NCBI GenBank assembly: GCA_005798825.1
Contig: SYIL01000038.1
Location: 1 to 56,735 of the forward strand
Direction of reading: 5' to 3'
From: Bacteroidota bacterium
GTDB lineage: Bacteria > Bacteroidota > Bacteroidia > NS11-12g > UBA955
Length of the DNA stretch: 56,735 nucleotides
Shown: positions 47,789 through 56,460 of the stretch, piece by piece
Layout of the letters: each line of letters starts with the position of its first letter
Numbering within the stretch: position 1 is the first letter of the stretch
Notes under the pieces: generated by a model
The model's input: only the letters and a program-made list of their open reading frames with translations
The model's database searches: none
What the model was told of the DNA's origin: nothing
Translations under genes and position numbers: made by a program

Positions 47789-47797
47789 CGGTTCAAA

Positions 47798-48619
47798 ATG
47801 TGGTATAAAGACTTCAAATTCTTTTTGGGATTGATTTTCCTGTTTGTTTTTTCAACAGGATGTTCTGAATATAGCAAAATTTACAAAGGGACAGACACCA
47901 ACTTGAAATTTACAAAAGCCACTGAATTATTTCAACACAAGGAGTATACAAAGTCTATTCAGCTTTTCGAACAGCTACAAGAAACGTATAAGGGCAACTC
48001 AGACAGTTTGGCAATCGTAGATATAAACATTGCATATGCGTATTTCAACATGAAAGATTTTGTGACTGCTAGTATGTATTTTAAAGATTTTACTGACAAG
48101 TTTGCATACAACTCTCGGATGATAGAATGCGCATACATGGCTTTGTATTGTGATGTATTGTCTGTTGGTGATGCTGATCTAGACCAAGTTACTACCCCAG
48201 ATATTATCGAAGCTTTACAAACCTTCATCAATCATTACCCCGAATCAAACTATGTAGCAAAGTGCAATGATCATATTGATGCATTGAGAGCCATAATACA
48301 AAGTAAATTTTATTTCCAAGTAAAACAATACTATTTGATGAAAGAATACAAGGCAGCCAGTGCTGCAGCTCAGATCGCAGTTCTGCGTTATCCTGATATT
48401 CCGCAAAAAGAAGAATTGGATTACATTGCGTACTACGCATATTATTTATTTGCCATGAATAGTGTAGAATCGAAAAGAATTGAACGATTACTTCAAACAA
48501 ATACACTCATTCAAGAGTATTTGCATTCAAATCCTTCCAACGCCCCGCATGTACAAAATGCCTTATTGATCAGACAAAAAAATTTAAATACTATCACTAA
48601 ACTTAAAGAAACAACATGA
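47798..48619 (+). CDS. bamD: outer membrane assembly lipoprotein BamD
   Basis: BamD is a TPR lipoprotein of the BAM complex that inserts beta-barrel proteins into the outer membrane. The 273-aa protein has a lipobox ending at Cys22 (FSTGC), followed by SEYSKIYKGTDTNLKFTKATELF and TPR helices (YTKSIQLFEQL, AYFNMKDFVTASMYFKDF, and a C-terminal half with YYLMKEYKAASAAAQIAVLRYPD). The frame opens at a TTG at 47756; the ATG at 47798 gives a proper signal peptide. It heads the plus-strand cluster and overlaps rpoZ by 4 bp. Confidence 0.92.
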   Translation: MWYKDFKFFLGLIFLFVFSTGCSEYSKIYKGTDTNLKFTKATELFQHKEYTKSIQLFEQLQETYKGNSDSLAIVDINIAYAYFNMKDFVTASMYFKDFTDKFAYNSRMIECAYMALYCDVLSVGDADLDQVTTPDIIEALQTFINHYPESNYVAKCNDHIDALRAIIQSKFYFQVKQYYLMKEYKAASAAAQIAVLRYPDIPQKEELDYIAYYAYYLFAMNSVESKRIERLLQTNTLIQEYLHSNPSNAPHVQNALLIRQKNLNTITKLKETT

Positions 48620-48939
48620 GTAACCCAATTTCCCGCAATGCGGAAACCCGCGATTTACGAAACCTTGAAGAAGAAACTCAAAATATTTATTTGAGTGCCG
48701 CCATCATTTCCAAAAGAGCAAACCAAATTGCTGAAAAGCAAAAAGAGGAATTGCGCAATCGATTGGAACCTTTCTTGAACGACTCTGACAACCTCGAAGA
48801 AATTCAGGAGAACAGAGAGCAAATTGAAATTTCTTTGATGTATGAGCGTATGCCCAAGCCCACTCTCTTGGCAACGCAGGAATTTGATGAAAATAAATCC
48901 TACTGGAGAATCCCGGATGCTCCGGAAAAACCGCTTTAA
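48616..48939 (+). CDS. rpoZ: RNA polymerase omega subunit (Rpb6-like, Bacteroidota type)
   Basis: This 107-aa small subunit aids RNA polymerase assembly. It carries the omega/Rpb6 core NIYLSAAIISKRANQIAEKQKEEL and the Bacteroidota-specific tail with ENREQIEISLMYERMPKPTLLATQEF. It is conserved next to bamD and coaBC in this phylum. The start overlaps the bamD stop (ATGA), and the end overlaps coaBC by 23 bp. Confidence 0.93.
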   Translation: MSNPISRNAETRDLRNLEEETQNIYLSAAIISKRANQIAEKQKEELRNRLEPFLNDSDNLEEIQENREQIEISLMYERMPKPTLLATQEFDENKSYWRIPDAPEKPL

Positions 48940-50134
48940 CAATAAGAAAATCATTGTTGGGGTAAGTGGAGGCATCGCTGCTTACAAAATACCCCACTTG
49001 GTTAGACTCCTCAAAAAGGAGGGAGCAGAAGTACAGATTTTAATGACCGAATCTGCCAAAAATTTTGTAACCCCTCAAACCCTTTCTGTTCTTTCTGAAC
49101 GACCTGTTCTTATTGATTTCTTTCAAAACAATCAGGGTGAATGGAATAATCATATTGACCTTGGGCTTTGGGCAGACGCAATTCTCATTGCTCCTGCAGG
49201 TGCAAACACCCTGGCAAAAATGACACATGGAATATGTGACAATCTATTGTTATCTGTTATTCTATCGGCGAGATGTCCTGTATGGATTGCCCCAGCAATG
49301 GACTTGGACATGTGGGCGCATGCCTCAACGCAAGAAAATATAGAAACTTTGCAGAAACGGAATATTCGACTCATAGAGCCTACAGAAGGATTGCTTGCGT
49401 CGGGCCTTGAGGGTAAGGGCAGAATGGCAGAACCCGAAGCTATTTTAAATACCTTACTCCACGATTTATTGCCTCCCGACAATTATTTCAGTGGAAAAAA
49501 AGTATTGGTTACGGCTGGCGGAACGAGAGAATCCATCGATCCTGTTCGCTTCATTGGGAACCACAGCAGCGGTAAAATGGGTTTCGCAATTGCAGAAGCA
49601 TTGATTGCATGTGGCGCAGAAGTAAGCCTTGTTTATGGCTCTGTTTCAGAGAAATTACCCACAAATTGCCTTCATTACCCTGTGGTTTCGGCCGAGGAAA
49701 TGTTTGAAACTTGCAAAAGATTGTTTGCCGATTCTTCCATCCTGATTATGTCCGCCGCAGTGGCAGATTATCAAGTCCAAACTATCTCTTCACAAAAAAT
49801 TAAAAAAACCGATGCAGCTTTTTCATTGGAATTAATCAAAACACCCGACATTTTAAGGCTCCTTTCGGTCCATAAAACACCCCAACAAATATGCATTGGA
49901 TTTGCGCTGGAAACAGAAAATGAACAAGCCAATGCGTTGGTAAAATTGAAAAATAAAAATCTCGATTGCATCGTTCTAAATTCTTTGAACAACCCCCATG
50001 TCGGTTTCGGGAAAGAATGCCATGAAGTTGATGTTTTTTGCAAGGATGGAGATACTTGGAATATCCCTGCACAGAATAAAACAATCCTCGCGGAAACCCT
50101 TATTAATACCCTTTCTGTATGGCTATTAAAATAA
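48917..50134 (+). CDS. coaBC: bifunctional phosphopantothenoylcysteine decarboxylase / phosphopantothenate-cysteine ligase
   Basis: This flavoprotein performs two steps of coenzyme A synthesis. In the 405-aa protein, the CoaC half has KIIVGVSGGIAAYK, the catalytic His in NHIDLGLWADAILIAPAGANT, and the PAMD-type substrate clamp IAPAMDLDMW. The CoaB half (from about residue 190) starts KKVLVTAGGTRESIDPVRFIGN, then has SSGKMGFAIAEAL, AAVADYQ and KIKK. The frame is open to 48842, but the ATG at 48917 gives the correct N-terminus (MLRKNRFNNKK) and a 23-bp overlap with rpoZ. Confidence 0.96.
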   Translation: MLRKNRFNNKKIIVGVSGGIAAYKIPHLVRLLKKEGAEVQILMTESAKNFVTPQTLSVLSERPVLIDFFQNNQGEWNNHIDLGLWADAILIAPAGANTLAKMTHGICDNLLLSVILSARCPVWIAPAMDLDMWAHASTQENIETLQKRNIRLIEPTEGLLASGLEGKGRMAEPEAILNTLLHDLLPPDNYFSGKKVLVTAGGTRESIDPVRFIGNHSSGKMGFAIAEALIACGAEVSLVYGSVSEKLPTNCLHYPVVSAEEMFETCKRLFADSSILIMSAAVADYQVQTISSQKIKKTDAAFSLELIKTPDILRLLSVHKTPQQICIGFALETENEQANALVKLKNKNLDCIVLNSLNNPHVGFGKECHEVDVFCKDGDTWNIPAQNKTILAETLINTLSVWLLK

Positions 50135-51051
50135 AATCAAGGCTATACCCATTGTTTTCTGCCCCAATTTTTGTGATTGCCGCTATGGCTTTCTTCACAC
50201 CAATCGAGTCGACAGCGCAAGAAATTAAATCTACTGTTCAAATTGTAGCTCCCCGGGTTCAACTGAGTGACAAGCAAATTTTGCTTACACTTCAAAATGC
50301 AGCACAACAATTTATCAATACCAGAAAATGGACAGATGAAACGCTCAACATGCATGAAAAAATAGAAATTTCTCTATTTTTTGACATTACTGCCATCAAC
50401 AACAACGACTTCTCAGGAACCCTACAGTTTCAAATAATTCGTCCAACATTTAATGCAACCTATAAAACAACCGTCTTTCAATTCAACGATGAAGATATTT
50501 CTTTTTCATACCGCGAATTTGAAAATCTCGAATACCAAGAGAATGCCAATGTAAACGATTTTACGGCGCTATTGGCTTATTACGTAAATATCGCCGTAGG
50601 GATGGATTTTGATAGTTTTGGAGAAATGGCAGGAAGCCCTTACTTTTCAAAAGCACACAGTTTGGTCGGTATCATGAGCAATGTAGTTGGTTGGCGTCAA
50701 GGAGATGGAAAGGGAATTCGAAATAGGTATTATCTATCTGAAAATCTTACAAATGCCCGTTTCAAAGAATTGCGTTTACTTACCTATAACTACCATCGAA
50801 AAGGCATAGACCAATTTTCCGAAAATCCGGATCTGGCAAGAAAAACCATTACAGATCTCCTGAAAAAATTAAAAGAGTCGCAATCTTTGCTGCAGAATTG
50901 TTTATTGCAGAAATCTTTTTTTTCCACGAAATGGCCAGAATTGGTTGAGATCTATAAAGGAGCTACAGTACCAGAAAAAGCTGCAATTGTAAAATTGTTG
51001 ATCGAAATGGATCCGACAAATTCACAACGGTATGAAAAAATAAAAGGATGA
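50119..51051 (+). CDS. porD: PorD family protein (DUF4835), T9SS-associated
   Basis: The 310-aa exported protein has an N-terminal signal (about residues 1-34, ending STAQ). The DUF4835 pattern follows: LQNAAQQFINTRKWT, IEISLFFDI, FQIIRPTFNATYKTTVFQFNDEDISFSYREFENLEY, LLAYYVNIAVGMDFDSFGEMAG, YFSKA and LLTYNYHRKGIDQF. PorD is listed among T9SS accessory proteins in Porphyromonas; its exact role is not known. The place after coaBC is conserved in many Bacteroidota. It overlaps coaBC by 16 bp and aroB by 4 bp. Confidence 0.85.
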   Translation: MAIKIKSRLYPLFSAPIFVIAAMAFFTPIESTAQEIKSTVQIVAPRVQLSDKQILLTLQNAAQQFINTRKWTDETLNMHEKIEISLFFDITAINNNDFSGTLQFQIIRPTFNATYKTTVFQFNDEDISFSYREFENLEYQENANVNDFTALLAYYVNIAVGMDFDSFGEMAGSPYFSKAHSLVGIMSNVVGWRQGDGKGIRNRYYLSENLTNARFKELRLLTYNYHRKGIDQFSENPDLARKTITDLLKKLKESQSLLQNCLLQKSFFSTKWPELVEIYKGATVPEKAAIVKLLIEMDPTNSQRYEKIKG

Positions 51052-52100
51052 TATGGCAAGGTCTTGATATTGCGAGTGCTTTACAAAAAGCCTTGTCAGG
51101 ATACAAACCAGAATCCGTTTTTATTCTTTGTAGCGAAGGCTCCTTATTCCATGCTAGAAAAACCTTAGAGGATGCATACCCAATTTTTATTCGCCGACAA
51201 TTTTTTGTTGTTCCGGATGGTGAAAAAGCCAAATCCCTAAAAACTGCCGAAGATATCTGGACTTGGTTGGCGGAAGAAAACTGCAAACGGGATGCACTGC
51301 TTATCAATATTGGCGGGGGTGCTGTCTGTGATGTGGGAGGATTCTGCGCATCAAATTTTATGCGGGGTATCAAATTTTGGAATATCCCGAGTACCCTATT
51401 GGCTATGGTCGATGCTTCGGTGGGTGGAAAAACAGGCATCAATCTGAATGGTTTTAAAAACTATATCGGCAGCTTTGCAAAACCCTCACAGGTATTTATA
51501 AACCCGCAATTTATCAGAACCCAATCTGCAGATGAATTGCTTAGTGGATGGGCGGAAGTAATTAAACACGGCTTAATTGACGGTGGTGCTCTTTGGAATC
51601 GCGTCAATGAAGGAATGCCTGAAACCAAAGATTCTGCTGCTTGGTTAGAAATTATTGTGCAAAACAATGCAATTAAGGCACGTATTGTTGACCAAGATTT
51701 TACAGAATTGGGTGTACGAAAATTGCTAAACTTAGGCCATACTCTGGGGCATGCGCTTGAATCAATGTCACTTGAAAATTCAGATATCAACGAACCCATA
51801 TCTCATGGAAGGGCCATCGCTTGGGGATTGTTACTAGAAACCGAATTATCTGTTGCATTAAAAATCTGTGAAAAAGAAGTACTTCAGCATCTCAAATCTC
51901 TGATAGAGCCTCTATACGAAAAAATCATCTTTACAAGCCAACAAGTGGATAACATGCTACTGTGGATCAAGGGAGATAAAAAAAATACTGTCGATGAGGT
52001 TAGACTATCGCTTATTAGAAAAGTGGGAGATTGTGTATACGACGTCAGTACAGACATTCTTCAAGTGAAACAAATATTTCTCAGACATGCTAGCCATTAG
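51048..52100 (+). CDS. aroB: 3-dehydroquinate synthase
   Basis: This is the second step of the shikimate pathway (DAHP to 3-dehydroquinate; NAD and a divalent metal). The 350-aa protein shows PDGEKAKSLKTAEDIWTWL, the NAD-binding GGGAVCDVGGFCASNFMRG, PSTLLAMVDASVGGKTGIN, WAEVIKHGLI (metal Glu), LLNLGHTLGHALE and ISHGRAIAWG (metal His residues). Start ATG at 51048 overlaps the porD stop as ATGA; the end overlaps aroA by 14 bp. Confidence 0.97.
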   Translation: MIWQGLDIASALQKALSGYKPESVFILCSEGSLFHARKTLEDAYPIFIRRQFFVVPDGEKAKSLKTAEDIWTWLAEENCKRDALLINIGGGAVCDVGGFCASNFMRGIKFWNIPSTLLAMVDASVGGKTGINLNGFKNYIGSFAKPSQVFINPQFIRTQSADELLSGWAEVIKHGLIDGGALWNRVNEGMPETKDSAAWLEIIVQNNAIKARIVDQDFTELGVRKLLNLGHTLGHALESMSLENSDINEPISHGRAIAWGLLLETELSVALKICEKEVLQHLKSLIEPLYEKIIFTSQQVDNMLLWIKGDKKNTVDEVRLSLIRKVGDCVYDVSTDILQVKQIFLRHASH

Positions 52101-53541
52101 CAAAAGGGGATACCGCCTTGAAAAGAAACCCTGTCGGGTTGCCCTTCCACCTTCTAAAAGCATGGCAAACCGGGCACTTGTAATTGCAGCCCTTTCGGGC
52201 AAACTAAACGAATTCCTTAAAATGAATCCGAACCTGCAAAAAGATTCTTGCCGCGACACGCAATTGCTCTTACATGCTCTACAAAATCGCCAAGACAAAC
52301 TATTTGAATTTCGTGATGCAGGTACACCCTTTCGCTTATTTTTGGCATACGCATGTGCAACATTTATTCATTCGATTGAACTCCATGGCGATGCTAGCCT
52401 GAATCAACGTTGTGTCAAACCTTTGGTTGATGCTTTGCGGGTCTGTGGGGCAGAAATAACATACCTAAAAAACGAAGGATTTCCACCACTTCAAATTACC
52501 AAAGGAATGGATCATTTCGATTTTATCTCCATAGACCGAACCCAAAGCAGTCAATTTGTAAGTGCTATGTTATTGGTAGCCCCATTTTTTTCTGGAAACA
52601 AACAAATCTCACTCTTGGGCGATGCTCATTCTGATAGTTATATTCAACTGACTATCGATCAAATGCGTTTGGCAGGTGTTGACGTAGAAATCCAGCATTC
52701 CATGGGAAACCGAACAAGTCTCGTCGGGTCTTTGTCGCTAACCCATTCGGATAATCATAGCGACCCTATGGCAAAAAATATCACTTGTTCTTCTGCGTAT
52801 ACAAACCCGTTGAATTGCAAAATTGAGGGAGATTGGAGCGCAGCCGTATTCTTCTATCCCATTGCGTATTCAGCCCTCAATTTAGATTTCAAAGCAGTGA
52901 ATCGGAAGCTGAAAACAGCAAATACCCTCTATCTTTCTCCCCTGCACCACCAATCATTTCAATGCGATGCCAATATGAGTGAACATTCCAAACACTTTGG
53001 ATTTGTGACCTTAAATGCCTCAACAAAACACCAACACAGGGTAAAAATTTATAGGCAATTAAGTAATGGATATTCGCAAAACCCTGCTGTCGACTTTGCC
53101 CAACCCCATCATAAATTATCGCCTGAACGCACATTGAATCCCCTTGTTTTTGACATGGTAAATGAACCGGATACAGTATTGGCACTCCTGTCTCTGTGTA
53201 TGCTGAAAGAACAATCTGCTACATTCAAAAATATTGATAATTTGCAATGGAAAGAAAGCAATCGAATACTTGCAATACAAGAAATTGCCAACAATCTAAA
53301 TTGCTCTTTTACCAGAGATCCCATTTGCGACGAATGGTTTTTTGACGCCAATTCTCTCGTTTGGCCTGAAGAAATCTCGATTGTATCCCATGATGACCAC
53401 CGAATTGTCATGGCTTTTTCTGCGCTGTCTAACCGAATTCCCATAGTATATATCGATAATCCCCATTGCGTAGAAAAATCATTCCCTTCGTATTGGGACC
53501 AACTCAAGAATTGTAACTTTGACCTGGTTTTTACACAATAA
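52087..53541 (+). CDS. aroA: 3-phosphoshikimate 1-carboxyvinyltransferase (EPSP synthase), divergent
   Basis: The enzyme adds enolpyruvate from PEP to shikimate-3-phosphate. Present are PPSKSMANRALV (residues 21-32), DAGTPFRLFLAYAC, SLNQRCVKPLVDALRVCGA, SSQFVSAMLL, the catalytic Asp in NEPDT (Asp362), KESNR (389-393) where KETDR is usual, and DDHRIVMAFSAL. At 484 aa it is longer than most family members. Extra low-similarity segments lie around residues 205-245 and 275-355. Key catalytic positions (Lys24, Asp362, Glu390, Arg393) are kept, so it is probably active. It is flanked by aroB and, after one gene, aroC. Confidence 0.93.
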   Translation: MLAISKRGYRLEKKPCRVALPPSKSMANRALVIAALSGKLNEFLKMNPNLQKDSCRDTQLLLHALQNRQDKLFEFRDAGTPFRLFLAYACATFIHSIELHGDASLNQRCVKPLVDALRVCGAEITYLKNEGFPPLQITKGMDHFDFISIDRTQSSQFVSAMLLVAPFFSGNKQISLLGDAHSDSYIQLTIDQMRLAGVDVEIQHSMGNRTSLVGSLSLTHSDNHSDPMAKNITCSSAYTNPLNCKIEGDWSAAVFFYPIAYSALNLDFKAVNRKLKTANTLYLSPLHHQSFQCDANMSEHSKHFGFVTLNASTKHQHRVKIYRQLSNGYSQNPAVDFAQPHHKLSPERTLNPLVFDMVNEPDTVLALLSLCMLKEQSATFKNIDNLQWKESNRILAIQEIANNLNCSFTRDPICDEWFFDANSLVWPEEISIVSHDDHRIVMAFSALSNRIPIVYIDNPHCVEKSFPSYWDQLKNCNFDLVFTQ

Positions 53542-53580
53542 GTTGTATACATTCACTCCATATATCCTGCATACAAAATT

Positions 53581-54207
53581 ATGTACTCCAAGATACAATC
53601 ATCAAAAATTCATCGCACTTCCCAGCTCAATGTCTACAATGTGAAAAAACAGCACTACACTTCTAAATCTAGATTACTGCCATTATTATTGCTTCTCTTG
53701 ATTTTTTTTCAAGCTTGCAACCAAAAACCTCATTACAGATTAAGTGAGGTAAAAACGGTATTAGAAAAACAACTCCTTTGTTGGAACAAGGGGGACTTAA
53801 AAGGATTTATGCAAGGGTATTTAAAAGATAGTTCGGTTCGCTTTATTACCAAAAAAGGAGTAAAAACCCATTGGGACGACATCCTTTCAGGATACCAAAA
53901 ATCCTATCCCACCCAAGAAAAAATGGGATGCTTAACATTCTATACCGATGAAATCCGATGGATTGATTCTACTGCAGGGATTTCTTTGGTCATTGGCAGG
54001 TGGCAGATAACGAAACTACACGAACCATCCCAAATTATAGAATCTTCGGCGAATAAAAACAATAAAATACACGCCAATTCAATAGAGAATACCAGCAATA
54101 GTGAGAACAAAACCCCATCCACAACAGATACTTTTTCTGGCCAATTTTCCCTCATTTTTGCACCCACCCAAGAGGGGCCTAAAATTCAAATTGACCATAC
54201 TTGGTAA
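53581..54207 (+). CDS. lipoprotein with SnoaL/DUF4440-like (NTF2-fold) domain
   Basis: The 208-aa protein has a strongly hydrophobic segment (a run of Leu) ending in a lipobox (FFQAC, Cys46). The NTF2-like domain follows: VKTVLEKQLLCWNKGDLKGFMQGYLKD, then VRFITKKG and a final FSLIFAPTQEGPKIQIDHTW. An Asn/Ser/Thr-rich insertion of about 30 residues lies before the last two strands. No catalytic residues are evident. The ATG at 53581 leaves 20 polar residues ahead of the signal peptide; a GTG at 53641 would give a more typical signal sequence. It lies between aroA (39 bp) and aroC (6 bp). Confidence 0.8.
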   Translation: MYSKIQSSKIHRTSQLNVYNVKKQHYTSKSRLLPLLLLLLIFFQACNQKPHYRLSEVKTVLEKQLLCWNKGDLKGFMQGYLKDSSVRFITKKGVKTHWDDILSGYQKSYPTQEKMGCLTFYTDEIRWIDSTAGISLVIGRWQITKLHEPSQIIESSANKNNKIHANSIENTSNSENKTPSTTDTFSGQFSLIFAPTQEGPKIQIDHTW

Positions 54208-54213
54208 ATACAT

Positions 54214-55362
54214 ATGAGCAGGAATTGCATTGGTAAAAATCTCGTTCTCACCAGTTTCGGAGAAAGTCACGGCCCTTTCATTGGCGCAGTATTGGATGGA
54301 TTTCCACCCAATTTTAGTTTGGATCTCCATGCCATACAGAATGACATGAATCGTCGCAGACCCGGACAAAGCTTGCTAACTACACCACGAAAAGAAGACG
54401 ATGTAGTCTCCATCATTTCGGGGGTTTTTGAGGGAAAAACAACGGGCTCGCCCATTGCAATACTAATTGCAAACAACGATGCAAAACCTTCTGACTATGA
54501 TGATCTACAAACGCTTTATCGCCCGGGCCATGCAGACATATTGTATGAAAAAAAATATGGATATCGAGACCACCGGGGAGGTGGAAGAAGTAGCGCGAGA
54601 ATCACTGCAGGGTGGGTTGCTGCTGGCAGCTTGGCAAAACAGTGGTTAATTTCGGGTGAATGCAAAAAAAATATTCCCATCGTAAGCTCAGCACAGCCTA
54701 ATCCAAGGGGTGATAAGGCCATTGCATACCCAATATGCACCACTGCTTGGGTAAAACAAATCCACACCATCATCTGCGGTCCTTTGCATGCAATACCCAC
54801 AACCGAAGAAATAGAAAGTTCTCCCGTGCGCTGCCCAGACTCTACAGCAGCAAAAAAAATGGAAAATGCCATCGTGTCCGCACAAAAAAGTGGTGATAGT
54901 TTGGGCGGAATTGTGAGTTGCACAATAGAAAATACGCCGTTAGGGTTGGGAGAGCCATTATTTGGAAAATTACAATCGGTCTTAGGACAATACCTACTGA
55001 GTATAAACGCAGTCAAAGGAATTTCATTTGGAGAAGGATTTCAGGCGGTATTAATGAAAGGGTCTGAACACAATGATTCATGGATCGTCAAAGAAAAAAA
55101 TACGATTGGAACCCTTACAAATCATGCTGGGGGCATTGTTGGAGGCATGGCTACTGGTGAACCCATTTATATTGAAATTGCATTCAAGCCCACATCCAGC
55201 ATCGGAATTGCACAAAAAACATTGAATTCAAAATTGGAAGAAACTCCAATTTTAGGCAAAGGTCGACACGATCCTTGTGTCTTACCAAGGGCCGTACCCA
55301 TCATTGAAGCCATGGTCAATTTAGCCATCATGGATTTACTATTGGAGCCATCCTATCTATAG
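54214..55362 (+). CDS. aroC: chorismate synthase
   Basis: This is the last shikimate-pathway step: EPSP to chorismate using reduced FMN. The 382-aa protein has LTSFGESHGPFIGAVLDGFPP, NRRRPGQSLLTTPRKE, DVVSIISGVFEGKTTGSPIA, the YRDHRGGGRSSARITAGWVA block and GKGRHDPCVLPRAVPIIEAM. Length and motifs are standard. It is 4 bp upstream of mazG. Confidence 0.97.
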   Translation: MSRNCIGKNLVLTSFGESHGPFIGAVLDGFPPNFSLDLHAIQNDMNRRRPGQSLLTTPRKEDDVVSIISGVFEGKTTGSPIAILIANNDAKPSDYDDLQTLYRPGHADILYEKKYGYRDHRGGGRSSARITAGWVAAGSLAKQWLISGECKKNIPIVSSAQPNPRGDKAIAYPICTTAWVKQIHTIICGPLHAIPTTEEIESSPVRCPDSTAAKKMENAIVSAQKSGDSLGGIVSCTIENTPLGLGEPLFGKLQSVLGQYLLSINAVKGISFGEGFQAVLMKGSEHNDSWIVKEKNTIGTLTNHAGGIVGGMATGEPIYIEIAFKPTSSIGIAQKTLNSKLEETPILGKGRHDPCVLPRAVPIIEAMVNLAIMDLLLEPSYL

Positions 55363-55366
55363 AAGA

Positions 55367-56149
55367 ATGACAAAAGAAGAAATACTGGTACAACTTTCAT
55401 CACTTCTTGATGTAATGGATGAATTGCGAATAAAATGCCCTTGGGATAAAGAACAAACCTGGGAAACCCTTCGAACACTCACAATCGAAGAAACCTATGA
55501 ACTTTCTGATGCAATTATCCAAAAAGATGCTACAGAAATAAAAAAAGAACTAGGAGATCTTCTACTTCACATTGTTTTTTACAGTAAAATTGGCGCAGAA
55601 AAAGGCATTTTCGACCTGGGTGATGTTACAAAATCCCTAATTGACAAACTAAAACGCAGGCATCCCCATATTTATGGTACTGTAATAGCCAAGGATGCCA
55701 ACAGGGTAAAACAAAACTGGGAGCAAATTAAGCTCACCGAAAAAGGAAATAAAAAAAATGGTGTTTTGGATGGCGTACCCAAAGGATTAACGGGTATTGT
55801 CAAAGCCTATAGGATGCAAGAAAAAGCATCTCAAGTTGGATTTGACTGGAATAATCCAATGGATGCGTTTAAGAAAGTAGAAGAGGAATGGATCGAATTT
55901 CAAACAGCCAAAACACAGGATGAAAAAATTGGGGAATTTGGAGATTATCTTTTCTCATTAATCAATTACGCAAGGCTCAGCGGAATCAACTCAGATGATG
56001 CCTTAGAATTGACAAACCAAAAATTCATTCAACGATTTAAGCGCATCGAAGCAATGGCTGAAAATGAAGGTAAGTCTTTAAAGGACATGACATTGTCTGA
56101 AATGGATGCGTTGTGGAATTTGGTAAAAAAGTCTGAACAAGGTCCATAA
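55367..56149 (+). CDS. mazG: nucleoside triphosphate pyrophosphohydrolase MazG
   Basis: MazG hydrolyses (d)NTPs to monophosphates and in E. coli also modulates ppGpp-linked responses. The 260-aa protein has the two tandem MazG domains. The first has CPWDKEQTWETLRTLTIEETYEL and KKELGDLLLHIVFYSKI; the second has GFDWNNPMDAFKKVEEEWIEF and EFGDYLFSLINYARL. Metal-binding Glu/Asp pairs are present in both. It is the last gene of the bamD cluster and is convergent with the rRNA operon. Confidence 0.96.
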   Translation: MTKEEILVQLSSLLDVMDELRIKCPWDKEQTWETLRTLTIEETYELSDAIIQKDATEIKKELGDLLLHIVFYSKIGAEKGIFDLGDVTKSLIDKLKRRHPHIYGTVIAKDANRVKQNWEQIKLTEKGNKKNGVLDGVPKGLTGIVKAYRMQEKASQVGFDWNNPMDAFKKVEEEWIEFQTAKTQDEKIGEFGDYLFSLINYARLSGINSDDALELTNQKFIQRFKRIEAMAENEGKSLKDMTLSEMDALWNLVKKSEQGP

Positions 56150-56250
56150 TTGTTTGGAATGATTGGTTCTTGGTATGCAAGGAGAACGCATTCTTCCCCC
56201 CTATATGGGTTTCCCCCACAGCGGGTTGCCAAAGAATTGCCATTGTAAAA

Positions 56251-56283
56251 CAAAAAACCCCAGCTTGTGGGCCAGGGTTTTGT
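56251..56283 (-). terminator. rRNA operon terminator
   Basis: On the minus strand AAAACCC-TGGC and GCTG-GGGTTTT form an 11-bp stem (two G-U pairs) with a 6-nt loop, followed by a T-run, just downstream of the 5S gene. On the plus strand the same positions give mismatches, so termination favours the rRNA direction. Confidence 0.75.
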
Positions 56284-56294
56284 CTTATATAAAG

Positions 56295-56404
<110 letters not shown>

Positions 56405-56460
56405 AGATCTTAAAAATTCTATGACAAATGCTGGAAACAAGAAATAAAAAAAGAGTAGGT

